Shown in pieces: positions 34,601-42,353 of a stretch of 51,655 bases of DNA. This DNA is from Clostridia bacterium (GTDB lineage: Bacteria; Bacillota; Clostridia; Christensenellales; Aristaeellaceae), in the NCBI GenBank assembly GCA_017460395.1, contig JAFUBA010000084.1, positions 1-51,655 on the forward strand, given 5' to 3'. Within the stretch, counting starts at the first letter, position 1, and each line of letters begins with the position of its first letter. The notes beneath the pieces were generated by a model. The model searched no databases and was not told where the DNA came from. It saw only the letters and a program-made list of their open reading frames with translations. The translations under genes and the position numbers were made by a program.

Positions 34601-35447
34601 AAAGGGCCGTTATACCACAGCCAAGGTCCTTCTGATGAAGCCGGAACTGTATTTCAACCATGTGTATCACCGGTTTGTGAACCGTGGAGAACTCCCGGAA
34701 ATGGAGGAGTGCAATACCCTGTGGCTGGGGGATGCGCTGCGCCTGAGCATGAATCTGCGCCTTAGAGCGGATGCCCATCTGTGGATCGGCGGCGGACAGA
34801 CGGAACTATCGGAGAAGGCCGGTCTGAGCATGATGTACTACTCGCTGGTATCTTTGCTCATTCAGAACAGGGCCCTCAAAGCGGCAGGAAAGCAGCAGCG
34901 GACGATCATGGCACTCAACGGCCTCAGGCGCCGGGGGGAGAGCGTAAGAAACACAGATGCCTTTGGACAGCTGTGCGACAACTGCAGGAGTATCGTGCAG
35001 TATTATTGTGCGGATGAACTGGATCAGGCACTTCAGAAGATAGAAGAGTATCTGGATGCGCGAATGAGAAACCCAGGGAACACGGATGGGGAAATGTATG
35101 TGCTCATGCAACGGCTTGAAAGCTGCGATGGTGCAGATAGACAGATCCAGTACCGCTTCCAGCAGATCTTCACAGAAGGCGCAAAGCTGGGGATCCATAT
35201 CATTGTCTGGACGGAAGACATGGACCGCGCTATACAGGTGCTGCAGATGCAGGAGATCACATCAGTGAAACGGATTTGCCTGAAGATGGGCGACATGGCC
35301 AGGTTTATCGGAAAAAGCGATTACGAATCGCAGATCGATGGATTCCGGGCGTTGGTGGTGGGCGAAAACCTGCTGATGCGTGTGTATGATCTGCCGGTGA
35401 GCGGCGAGTGGAAAGAGAAGATTATCAATGCGATCAACGCGCCGTGA
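31671..35447 (+). CDS. FtsK/EssC-like ATPase with coiled-coil N-terminus
   Basis: A 1258-residue protein, the largest in the window. Residues ~40-370 are long charged coiled coils (EEKLKGYRQV, RRQETLDAEYRKV) instead of the membrane segments found in FtsK and EssC. Residues ~700-960 hold an intact FtsK/SpoIIIE ATPase: Walker A GETGSGKS (739-746), LIDFKHG, Walker B IVIIIDEL (Asp847, Glu848) and LILASQQM. Residues ~1030-1250 look like a second FtsK domain whose P-loop is degenerate (WIGGGQTELSEKAG near 1038). One live plus one or more dead ATPase domains is the pattern of EccC/EssC secretion motors. It starts at ATG 31671 after ATGGAGGGG. Confidence 0.84.
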   Translation: MDELLARKDTVMLEPDSCAEIFGMLDRFMEFCTQRGVRYSNLCQQHRDETEKRLAEEAKRTADMRARHRSVREEASRRYEQASADIRQAQQRVEKSCAQSLEKEERDLEEKLKGYRQVNHSHKETIHELVWRAEEAEKSVHRIFTDAMHVMAASRNRTPSDMEQQLAGDLRARSANMPGFQGDGLGDVERFLQQDLEEDCKRQLAEVRRRAPRFFGGMVATGRLMQAMATIYHHMDTCNQVIQAAREEEARQGDREDRVLQENTRVAKQACDTACRKVRQKAENLTEENRRRQETLDAEYRKVTKAVQAREDAEVAQMKRNMDESAREEAGRQNQQKIAMQRSIAGEYEAAFPVDAMKELRRQIWDQRMDVEGNPRAQGRNRKNILMGVAAVSFIRLYEGEGGQLCRYILTTRYPFLFPQESSGKKGIRGTHTFWPYTFSTQICPSMLIDYADAHEGAVRSWMNAIGIRLLWSVSAPRQKIRMIDRVSMGAFNALLSLNPSDPTRAGQADIGSFVPSGHASISQEDIRQEIRDLLSYYNGSLNSAIEQYGSLWQYNEQNPDRQENFQALLMMNFPEGLSESSDMLRDVGMLTGSCRNLGLTSIFARPAHLRSGDARKQMEVEQAVRGMQHFRTVENGGRVYLQAVTGASKTLQEALISVFPVPDGQALGRIAHELEEAYRGAANVTYDFDRSLGIYPRQDEILRGNAAERIRIPVGYYTGARPCELELSDTRVHTIISGETGSGKSNLLHVIVLNTMLRYSPDEVQLVLIDFKHGTDFSAYANYNLPGFMVMSITDEPAYPRSVLDMLNQEIDRRAEMFNRAEASSYLSFRKKKPGARLPRIVIIIDELYMLSSEAEKAVGEDIVGRIEDFARRGRSYGMHLILASQQMWTVKGIENIQSNCASRIAMHCSEEETRRLMENSEEAGVMSRDVRPENHGRCIVSTSSGKNPAIMDVVNLKETAAFSQSLETLSRYYISKGRYTTAKVLLMKPELYFNHVYHRFVNRGELPEMEECNTLWLGDALRLSMNLRLRADAHLWIGGGQTELSEKAGLSMMYYSLVSLLIQNRALKAAGKQQRTIMALNGLRRRGESVRNTDAFGQLCDNCRSIVQYYCADELDQALQKIEEYLDARMRNPGNTDGEMYVLMQRLESCDGADRQIQYRFQQIFTEGAKLGIHIIVWTEDMDRAIQVLQMQEITSVKRICLKMGDMARFIGKSDYESQIDGFRALVVGENLLMRVYDLPVSGEWKEKIINAINAP

Positions 35448-35461
35448 GAGGGGAGGGCAGG

Positions 35462-36328
35462 ATGGTACTGTTTGAAAAGAAAGAGCTGACAGAGGAACTG
35501 TCGGACTATGCACTGAAGATGACCCGGGTCTGTGTCCGCAGCATGTCGGACGATCGTATCATCCAGAGGCTGTCCCGTGACATTCCACAGAAGACAGTGA
35601 ATGCAAGACTGCAGGAAGCATGGCGATATCCGGCACTGGTGGAAAAATATGAAGCCAGAAAGGACGTGGTGAGCGCATCGCCCTTTGTGCTGGTGGGGGC
35701 CCTGGAGATGAGCTATGCACATCTGGACGGCCAGTATCCTGGTGTATCGTTTACCATCGACCACTGCCTCGGTGAACTTTACCCCTGCTTTTTGAAGCGG
35801 CGGAATACGTCCTGCTTCTATCTTCCGCTTACCATGAATATTCCCCGCGGCGGCCTGCTTGTGCTGTCTGGGAGCGGAAGCTTTGCAGAAAGGACCGTGG
35901 CCTCCGTGTCCCTGCGTGTCATACGGGCATTGACACTCCACCGCGCTGCGCCACAGATATACCTGGTCTCAGATAGTCTGAATGACTCGGTGGGTATGGC
36001 CATGCAGATGTACCTCAGCATGAAAAACGTTTACAGAATCTCTTCGTCTGAGGCCACAAAACAGGTCAGACAGCGGGGAAAGGCAAGAATCCCTGAGGTG
36101 TACATCACGGCAAAGACATTGCGGGACCCTGCGCTACGACTTGCTGCAGAGGACAAATTCAGTACAGATTCCCGCTATGTGATCGGCTGCTGGGAGGCGC
36201 TGGCCGCGCAGAACCTGTACACGCTGACGGACGGGAAGCGGTGGATGAGGGAAGTGCAGAGCGAAAAGGATGGCATTTCCCTGAAGTCAGAGTTTTTCCC
36301 ATTCAGGTTGCCGATAGCAGACATGTGA
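35462..36328 (+). CDS. Unknown protein following FtsK-like gene
   Basis: A 288-residue soluble alpha/beta protein with no domain I recognise. Segments such as GGLLVLSGSGSFAERTVAS and QIYLVSDSLNDSVG look like parallel beta strands with short loops, but there is no P-loop or clear catalytic motif. ATG 35462 follows GAGGGGAGGGCAGG, 14 bases after the FtsK-like gene, so the two are almost certainly coexpressed. Confidence 0.65.
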   Translation: MVLFEKKELTEELSDYALKMTRVCVRSMSDDRIIQRLSRDIPQKTVNARLQEAWRYPALVEKYEARKDVVSASPFVLVGALEMSYAHLDGQYPGVSFTIDHCLGELYPCFLKRRNTSCFYLPLTMNIPRGGLLVLSGSGSFAERTVASVSLRVIRALTLHRAAPQIYLVSDSLNDSVGMAMQMYLSMKNVYRISSSEATKQVRQRGKARIPEVYITAKTLRDPALRLAAEDKFSTDSRYVIGCWEALAAQNLYTLTDGKRWMREVQSEKDGISLKSEFFPFRLPIADM

Positions 36329-36349
36329 GAGAAGACAGGAGCAGATGGC

Positions 36350-37903
36350 ATGATCCGAGACGAGGAACTGGGCAGGATACTGTCCATGCTGAAATCTGAT
36401 TTTCCCCTGATGGCGTCCGAACCGGAGGCCTTTGTGGGAAGACTTGCAGACGTGGCACCGGAGTATGACAAGGAGCGTTTTCTTTTCAGGATGTTTCTTG
36501 CAAGCGACGGACCGGAAAAACTGAAAACAGGATCTGAAGATCTGCAATCATCGATCCTCAGGCTGTGCATGGAACTTCAGCAGCAACTCGGCCTCGACCG
36601 GGAGGATATGGCAGGTGTATGTCTTGCATATTTGCACGGTATCGGTAAGCCGGTCTCCCGGGAGAGTGTATACAGGACGCTGAAGAAGGAAAATGGTCGG
36701 ACAAATGAACAACCAATAGATCAAATGGATCCGAGCACCTTGGAGGTCTACAAACAGCAGATTCTCACAGACAAAGTCAAGGACGGGGAAGAGGAAAAGG
36801 AACATGAAAAGGAACTGGAGCATGCCTATGGAAGAGGCATGACGTGTCTTCGCCTTCAACGGCCCAAACAGGGGTTCTCGTATTTTCAGCAGGCAGCCAA
36901 GGGAGGACATCTGGAGGCACAGTTTGCCCTCGGTGAATGCTACCGGGCCGGATGGGGTACACCGAAGGACCCGAAACAGGCCGAGTCCTGGTATGGTAAA
37001 GCGGCGGCAAGAGGTCATGTGGGGGCAGGCATTGCGCTGGTGGATCTTCAGGATAAAAAGCGGCCGGTGGACAGAGAAACGCGGGAGAAGTTCTGTGCAT
37101 GGGACAAAAACGCGATCCATATCAAAGAACTGAACAGTATTCTGCCACGCTTCAACCATCTGACTTACGATGCGCAGCATCTTCGCGGCGCGGTCTTTTA
37201 TCTCCTGCTGATGCTGCATGGCCTGATTGAACTCACTTTTATCTCCGAAATGCATGGTGTTCCCCCGATTGAGCGACTCTTTCTGATGAACACCTCCTCA
37301 TACGAACAGCTTACTTCTCTGTCTGCAGTAAATGAATTTCTGGGCTTTACATTCTATGCAGCTGTAGTTGCTCTTGGCATTTTTTTCTGCCTTCGTCTTC
37401 CCAAGGAGGAACGTGACGTATTTCGCGCCATATCTTCTCCGGCTCTCTTATTATGTGATCGCATCTGTAAGGTTCTCGCTGTGATTGTCCTTGTACTTTT
37501 CAGCCTCTTCAATCCCGGCACCTGCAACTGGTGGAAAACCGTCTTTGAGGTGAACAGATTTGGGTCTGTGTTTTACTATATTGCCGACGTGTACAAAAAA
37601 ATAGGGCTGATTGATTCCTCGGGTGTACCGTATAATATCTACTGTACGCTATTGCACATTCCGATTCTGTTTGTACTCGGGACAGGTGTGCTGGCCATGC
37701 AGGTCAGCCAGATGCGCATATTTGACCGGATTTTGAAGCGCTACTGGCTGTTTCCCACTATACGAAAAAAACACAGTGCTCGACTGATTCTTTTCACGGC
37801 TGCCCTGGTTTACGGTTATATGGCCTACGCCGTGGGCGGGTTGATACCTTTAGCGCTCACAATTCTGCTCCTCATCTTGCCAAGGCACTGGTATATTGTC
37901 TGA
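36350..37903 (+). CDS. Sel1-repeat membrane protein
   Basis: A 517-residue protein. Residues 1 to about 140 are helical and cytoplasmic; about 150-235 contain two Sel1-type repeats (SYFQQAAKGGHLEAQFALGE, then SWYGKAAARGHVGAG), which mediate protein-protein contacts. Residues ~275-517 include about six hydrophobic segments (for example AVFYLLLMLHGLIEL, AAVVALGIFFCL, VLAVIVLVLFSLF). The frame starts at ATG 36350 after GACAGGAG. It is one of only two clearly membrane-embedded proteins of the block, so it may be the membrane platform for the FtsK-like and HerA-like ATPases (inference). The TM half is noticeably more AT-rich than its surroundings. Confidence 0.75.
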   Translation: MIRDEELGRILSMLKSDFPLMASEPEAFVGRLADVAPEYDKERFLFRMFLASDGPEKLKTGSEDLQSSILRLCMELQQQLGLDREDMAGVCLAYLHGIGKPVSRESVYRTLKKENGRTNEQPIDQMDPSTLEVYKQQILTDKVKDGEEEKEHEKELEHAYGRGMTCLRLQRPKQGFSYFQQAAKGGHLEAQFALGECYRAGWGTPKDPKQAESWYGKAAARGHVGAGIALVDLQDKKRPVDRETREKFCAWDKNAIHIKELNSILPRFNHLTYDAQHLRGAVFYLLLMLHGLIELTFISEMHGVPPIERLFLMNTSSYEQLTSLSAVNEFLGFTFYAAVVALGIFFCLRLPKEERDVFRAISSPALLLCDRICKVLAVIVLVLFSLFNPGTCNWWKTVFEVNRFGSVFYYIADVYKKIGLIDSSGVPYNIYCTLLHIPILFVLGTGVLAMQVSQMRIFDRILKRYWLFPTIRKKHSARLILFTAALVYGYMAYAVGGLIPLALTILLLILPRHWYIV

Positions 37904-37918
37904 GAAGGGGTGCAAATC

Positions 37919-39382
37919 ATGGACACATTGGAACAGGTGCGGGATCATCTTCTGCAGGCTCGAGGCCAGGGCCGGAAGGAAACGGAGCTTGAGGTCAGTG
38001 AGACTCTCATGGAGTGGCTTCGAAAGGATAAATATGCCTCTCTGAGGCGCATGGTGGCACTTTCAGGATATCTGCCAAACTGCACCATCTCCAGGCGGGA
38101 TATGCGACTGCATCTGAAGGAACTGGAAGTGTGCAAGGGGCCAAGCTTCTTCATCAATAATGTGAAGGATATGCTCAACGTCCTGCAGACGGCCAAGGAG
38201 AAGGATCTGAAAACGTTTCAGCTCGTCATGCTGCCAGAGCTGTTCTCTTATTTCATGGAAGACAAAGGGAAGAAATTCCATCTTCTCTGCCATCGGCTGT
38301 GTGATACAAAGTCTGACTATTCCTATTATTCAGAATTTGGCGTGCTGAACATGAAGGAGTTTTCCTGTGATCGGAATGCACACTTTCTGACCAGCCTCCA
38401 GGAGATTCAAAGGGAGGTTGAGTGGCGCACAAAAAGGCTGCAGCTGGAATTCCATCTCTACATGCTGCCAGAACTGGAAGATCAGTTTCTGATGGAACAT
38501 GCAAGAGATGATGACCTGAAACCGATTGCAAGCATCCTGTATCAGGCGGGTGTTCTGCATTATGGATGTGAGTACTGGAGCGGAGAAGGGCACATGCGGC
38601 TTTACAATCTCCAATATTATCCGGGATTCGGCATCCTGCAGACTGTGCGGGCGCACAAAGAGGCAAATCTCACCAGCAGGCAGAAGGAAACCCTGATGGC
38701 TGCCAGAAAGCTGATCCATGAAATTCCAAAGGAAAGCCCCGAGCAGTTTTATGTTGACCTGGCGCAGCGCCTTGGCCGGGAGATTGTGTATACGATCAAT
38801 GACAGGAGCGAGGAGGATGACTGCGCCATCGGCGCCCTGGTGGACAGGAAGGCGAACTGTGACGGCTATGCAGACGCGTTCTATCTGTGTGCCGGCCTGT
38901 GCGGACTGGAGGTCAGATACGTCTTTGGCGATGCGAGAAAGCCGTCCCAGGAAAAACCGCACGCGTTCCACATGTGGAATCAGGTGAAGGTGCGGGGCGG
39001 GTGGACCATGCTGGATGCCACATGGTGTGCAAAGGACGGTATGGGCGGAACGGACGGGCGGTATCTGCTGATCGGGGAAGACAGGACGGAAAAGTACTAC
39101 CGTTGGGACAAACGCTTTAGCCAGATGCTCGTGCAGGTGACAGACCCGGGGAGACTGCGGGATGTGTGCGAGTATGTCTGCCGGAACCGTGAAGAGGTGC
39201 ACGCAGCGATCCGGGATGCCCGGAAAAGAAAGACCCGGAAGTTCCGTGTGTTTCAGGGAGAAAACGGCATTACTGAATTCAATCAGATGGTGGAGATACT
39301 GAGAAAGGCGGGATTTTCCGGTTCATATCAGGGTAGTTTTGACGAACAGGACAACAGCTGGCTGATCGAGATCCAGAGATAA
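37919..39382 (+). CDS. Transglutaminase-like cysteine peptidase protein
   Basis: A 487-residue soluble protein. The C-terminal part holds a transglutaminase-like fold with the complete catalytic triad: Cys314 (RKANCDGYADAF), His348 (HAFHMWNQV) and Asp366 (MLDATW). The N-terminal ~260 residues are helical and unassigned. AGAAGGGG (37903-37910) favours ATG 37919 over the GTG nine bases upstream. It is the last gene of the block and ends at a bidirectional terminator facing the jag operon. Such domains act as proteases, amidases or cross-linking enzymes, so this could be a second effector or a maturation enzyme; the data do not decide. Confidence 0.8.
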   Translation: MDTLEQVRDHLLQARGQGRKETELEVSETLMEWLRKDKYASLRRMVALSGYLPNCTISRRDMRLHLKELEVCKGPSFFINNVKDMLNVLQTAKEKDLKTFQLVMLPELFSYFMEDKGKKFHLLCHRLCDTKSDYSYYSEFGVLNMKEFSCDRNAHFLTSLQEIQREVEWRTKRLQLEFHLYMLPELEDQFLMEHARDDDLKPIASILYQAGVLHYGCEYWSGEGHMRLYNLQYYPGFGILQTVRAHKEANLTSRQKETLMAARKLIHEIPKESPEQFYVDLAQRLGREIVYTINDRSEEDDCAIGALVDRKANCDGYADAFYLCAGLCGLEVRYVFGDARKPSQEKPHAFHMWNQVKVRGGWTMLDATWCAKDGMGGTDGRYLLIGEDRTEKYYRWDKRFSQMLVQVTDPGRLRDVCEYVCRNREEVHAAIRDARKRKTRKFRVFQGENGITEFNQMVEILRKAGFSGSYQGSFDEQDNSWLIEIQR

Positions 39383-39410
39383 ACCCACAAAAAACAATTC
39401 AAACACAACA

Positions 39411-39444
39411 AAAGCAGGAGTCCACAAAAGTGGGCTCCTGCTTG
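39411..39444. terminator. Bidirectional terminator, accessory block / jag operon
   Basis: AGCAGGAG (39413-39420) and CCAC pair with GTGG and CTCCTGCT (39435-39442), loop AAAA, one T-G wobble. On the minus strand TTTTG follows the stem directly, making it the terminator of the jag operon; on the plus strand it closes the accessory block. Confidence 0.85.
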
Positions 39445-39450
39445 AAATGT

Positions 39451-40446
39451 TTACCGATTGAGTGTGATGACCACGTGGCGGTTGGGTTCCTCGCCCTCTG
39501 AGTGGGTATCCACGGCTGTGTTGCTCTGCAGAGCCGAGTGGATGATTCTGCGCTCATAGGGATTCATGGGCTCAAGAGACACGCGGCGGCCGATCTTCAC
39601 GGCCCTGTTGGCCATACGGTTGGCCAGACGGATCAGGGTGTCCTCCCGCTTTGCGCGGTAGTTTTCCGTGTCCAGGGTCACGCGGATATAGCCTTCGTGT
39701 TCACGATTGACGCGCAGGCTGGTCAGATACTGGATGGCATCCAGTGTCTCGCCGCGGCGGCCGATCAGAATGCCCATGGTGTCGCCTTCCATCTGGATGA
39801 AGATGTTCTCCTCTGCATCAAGACCGACATGCACCTGGACATGCACGCCCATGAGATCCGTCAGCTCCTGCACGAAGGCGCGGGCACGGCCGGCAGGTGT
39901 GGCAGGATCCACAGCGTCATCGGGGATCATGTTGATCTCGGGCTTATCCAGGACCTGGTACTCGCGGTTTGCGGGCGCCTCGTGTCTGGGTTCTTCTGTC
40001 TGAGCCTGAGCGCGGGTGCGGCGGACAGGTTCAGGGCGCCTGGTTTCCTTCACTTCGGGAGCGGGCTCTTCAGCCTTCACCTCAGCTGCCTTTTCCTCTA
40101 CAGGCTTGGGCGCTTCTTCCTTCACAGGAGCCGGCGCTTCGGGAGCGGGCTTCTTCTCCTGCTTCGGAGCTTCTTCCTTCTTTTCGGCAGGTGCGGTCTT
40201 CGGCTTCTTTGCGGGCTTGGGGGCTTCCTTCTTCTCCTGAAGGACCGAAAGGATATCCTCATCCTCACTGGCCTGCTTGACGGTCACGCGCACACGGGCA
40301 AGGCGTGAACCAAACAGTCCGAACAGGCCCTTGGAGCCCTCGTCGAGGATCTCTACATCCACATCGGAGATAGACGCATCCAGCTGGGAGAGCGCCTGTT
40401 CAATGGCCTCTTCCTGCGTGCGGGCAGATACTTCTACACTGTTCAT
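39451..40446 (-). CDS. jag: Jag/KhpB RNA-binding protein
   Basis: A 331-residue cytoplasmic RNA-binding protein. The Jag N-terminal domain (about residues 1-55, with the conserved KGLFGLFG loop), a long Lys/Pro/Ala/Glu-rich linker (~65-165), a KH domain with the nucleic acid loop IGRRGE (~180-255) and an R3H domain at the C-terminus (~260-331, RRIIHSAL) are all visible. Family members regulate cell elongation and mRNA stability with KhpA. Its ATG overlaps the yidC stop (ATGA), as in many Firmicutes. The linker is longer than in most homologues. Confidence 0.96.
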   Translation of the reverse strand: MNSVEVSARTQEEAIEQALSQLDASISDVDVEILDEGSKGLFGLFGSRLARVRVTVKQASEDEDILSVLQEKKEAPKPAKKPKTAPAEKKEEAPKQEKKPAPEAPAPVKEEAPKPVEEKAAEVKAEEPAPEVKETRRPEPVRRTRAQAQTEEPRHEAPANREYQVLDKPEINMIPDDAVDPATPAGRARAFVQELTDLMGVHVQVHVGLDAEENIFIQMEGDTMGILIGRRGETLDAIQYLTSLRVNREHEGYIRVTLDTENYRAKREDTLIRLANRMANRAVKIGRRVSLEPMNPYERRIIHSALQSNTAVDTHSEGEEPNRHVVITLNR

Positions 40447-41453
40447 TTGATTGTACCCTCCACGGACACGGGATGCTGATTCTTCTCAGCGTCCTTCTTG
40501 TCCAGAATCTTGTTGATGATGTAGGTCTGCGCCATGGCGATCAGGTTGGATGTGACCCAGTACAGGGCGAAAGCGCCGTTGTAGCTGGAGCAGATCCACA
40601 GGGAGAAAATGGGGAAGAACCACTGCATGAACTTGCCTGTGGCGGCAGCCTGATCGTTGGGATTGGCCTGCGCCTGGGGCTGCTGGGGCGTCATCTTGGT
40701 GAGCAGGAACTGGCTCAGCGCAGAGAAGAGGGGCAGCAGGAACAGACCGTTGAAGTTCTGCATAATACTGAAGGTGGTGATGAGCAGATTGAACGTCCAG
40801 CCGGAGGCGATGGCAGTTCCCTGCTGGTAGACCGACAGCGTCGAGAGCACATTGTAGATTTCCTGAATCGTAGCCTGAAGATTCGAGCCGGAGAAGCTGT
40901 CCACCGTCAGCTGGTTCAGGGTGCTGGGGAGTGTCGAGATGACATCTGCATTGATAAACTTCAGCCAGATATCGGCAGGGACTGCACGGATGGTGTTGAA
41001 GTCCGGCAGAGAGGAAGCAAAGGGACTGTCCGGCATCCAGATATTGCGGATCCACAGCCAGCCCTCAAACTTGGGCAGCTCGTTGGTGGTCAGCATGGTC
41101 AGCACCTGCTGAACCACCTGCTCGTTGGCGATGGCTCTCATGGCACCGAACATGGCAATGAGGATCGGGTAGGAGAGGAGCAGCGGCAGGCAGCCGGACA
41201 GCGGGCTGACACCCTCCTGCCGGTACAGCTCAGACATCTTCTGATTGAGCTTCTGCTGATCCTTGGCGTATTTTTTCTGAAGAGCTGCCATCTTGGGCTG
41301 CAGGGCCGCTGTCTTGCGCATGGAGGAGCGGCTCCTGTAGTCAAAGGGGAGCAGAATCATACGAATCAGCAGTGTGAATACCATGATGGACCATCCATAG
41401 TTGGACAGCACACTGTTGATTCCGTCCAGAATGCCTTTGAGAAAGTCATTCAT
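40443..41453 (-). CDS. yidC: Membrane protein insertase YidC/SpoIIIJ
   Basis: A 336-residue Oxa1/YidC/Alb3 insertase that helps proteins into the cytoplasmic membrane. TM1 contains the groove arginine (VFTLLIRMILLPFDYRSR), followed by the cytoplasmic coiled hairpin (QPKMAALQKKYAKD), then GCLPLLLSYPILIAMF and two or three further TM segments (FPIFSLWICSSYNGAFALYW). It lacks the large periplasmic domain of Gram-negative YidC, as expected for Gram-positive forms, but has an extended loop of about 100 residues between TM2 and TM3. It is four bases overlapped with jag and six bases after yidD. Confidence 0.96.
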   Translation of the reverse strand: MNDFLKGILDGINSVLSNYGWSIMVFTLLIRMILLPFDYRSRSSMRKTAALQPKMAALQKKYAKDQQKLNQKMSELYRQEGVSPLSGCLPLLLSYPILIAMFGAMRAIANEQVVQQVLTMLTTNELPKFEGWLWIRNIWMPDSPFASSLPDFNTIRAVPADIWLKFINADVISTLPSTLNQLTVDSFSGSNLQATIQEIYNVLSTLSVYQQGTAIASGWTFNLLITTFSIMQNFNGLFLLPLFSALSQFLLTKMTPQQPQAQANPNDQAAATGKFMQWFFPIFSLWICSSYNGAFALYWVTSNLIAMAQTYIINKILDKKDAEKNQHPVSVEGTIK

Positions 41454-41459
41454 CGGGGG

Positions 41460-41702
41460 TTAGTCCCTCCTTAGTGTAGTGAGTGGATCCTCCGGTACCG
41501 GATCATAACCGCCCTGAGAGAAGGGGTTACAGCGAAGAAGGCGCCAGAGCGCCATGCGGCCGCCGCGCAGTACGCCGAAGCGCTCAATGGCGGTATAGGC
41601 GTACTCGGAACAGGTAGGAATAAAGCGGCAGGTGGATTTTCGCTTGTGGTGACTCAGATGATGGCGGTAAAACAGGATCATACGTAAGACAAACCGCTGC
41701 AT
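41460..41702 (-). CDS. yidD: YidD membrane insertion efficiency factor
   Basis: An 80-residue YidD protein with the family signature [18 protein letters not shown], then the [24 protein letters not shown] stretch (Cys and the NP-GG-DPVP pattern). It assists YidC-dependent insertion at the membrane. Its ATG overlaps the rnpA stop by one base (TGATG). Confidence 0.96.
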   Translation of the reverse strand: MQRFVLRMILFYRHHLSHHKRKSTCRFIPTCSEYAYTAIERFGVLRGGRMALWRLLRCNPFSQGGYDPVPEDPLTTLRRD

Positions 41703-42070
41703 CAGACGCGATTCCCTTCCTCGTCGGCAGGATGGCTGTTTTCAGACCTGAATGCCTGGAGCTTCCTGAGAAGCTCCTCGGTCTGCCTGCTGAGCGACTG
41801 GTAGGTGGTCCCGGCAGCTGAGGGCCTGGCGACAACAATGTACAGGCCGTTTTTCACATCCCCCAGATAGGGCCGAAAGCATTCCCGGAGGCGGCGCTTG
41901 ACCAGATTTCTGGTGACGGCGTTGCCCACCTTTTTGCTGACGGAAAAACCGACCTTCACGCTCTTGCTCTTTGCATAGAGCATGACCAGATCCCGACGGG
42001 AAGCACTCTTTCCGCGATGGTACACGTACTGGAAGGCCCCATTCTTTTTCAGCCGATAGCGATTTTCCAT
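41702..42070 (-). CDS. rnpA: Ribonuclease P protein component
   Basis: The protein subunit of RNase P, 122 residues, which assists the RNA subunit in trimming tRNA 5' ends. Motifs: [18 protein letters not shown] at the N-terminus, [20 protein letters not shown] (the conserved RNR-type helix, here with RN and KRR), and [10 protein letters not shown]. The reading frame continues upstream to 42178, but ATG 42070 gives the family start (MENRYRLKK). Confidence 0.96.
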   Translation of the reverse strand: MENRYRLKKNGAFQYVYHRGKSASRRDLVMLYAKSKSVKVGFSVSKKVGNAVTRNLVKRRLRECFRPYLGDVKNGLYIVVARPSAAGTTYQSLSRQTEELLRKLQAFRSENSHPADEEGNRV

Positions 42071-42218
42071 GCAGATCCTTTCTGCGCCGGAAAGACCGGA
42101 CAGGTCATGCCGAAAAAAAGGCCATGACAAGAAGAAAGCCCGCCCAGGGGGGCAGGCCAGAGTGACGGAAACAGACACTGCACAGAAACAATCTGCACAG
42201 ACGGCACTGACCCTTATA

Positions 42219-42353
42219 TCAGACGGTCAGCACCTTGCGGCCACGACGACGGCGTGCAGCCAGAACACGACGGCCATTTCTGGTGGACATACGGGCGCGG
42301 AAGCCATGCACCTTGCTGCGCTGGCGCTTTTTGGGCTGATAAGTACGGAACAT
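42219..42353 (-). CDS. rpmH: 50S ribosomal protein L34
   Basis: A 44-residue protein: [18 protein letters not shown] at the start and [13 protein letters not shown] at the end, the standard length and sequence of bacterial L34, a component of the large subunit. GAGGAG lies about ten bases upstream of the ATG at 42353. It is followed by rnpA in the usual order, but dnaA is not on the other side as it is in many bacteria. Confidence 0.98.
   Translation of the reverse strand: MFRTYQPKKRQRSKVHGFRARMSTRNGRRVLAARRRRGRKVLTV

Noticed and set aside
26776-37903. Canonical type VII secretion system
   Set aside because: No clear WXG motif, no EccB/D/E or EsaA/EssA/EssB homologue, and the FtsK-like protein lacks membrane segments; only an analogy is kept.
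13237-39382. Type VI secretion system
   Set aside because: Kinase, PP2C, FHA and a ClpV-like ATPase fit, but sheath, tube, spike and baseplate genes are all absent.
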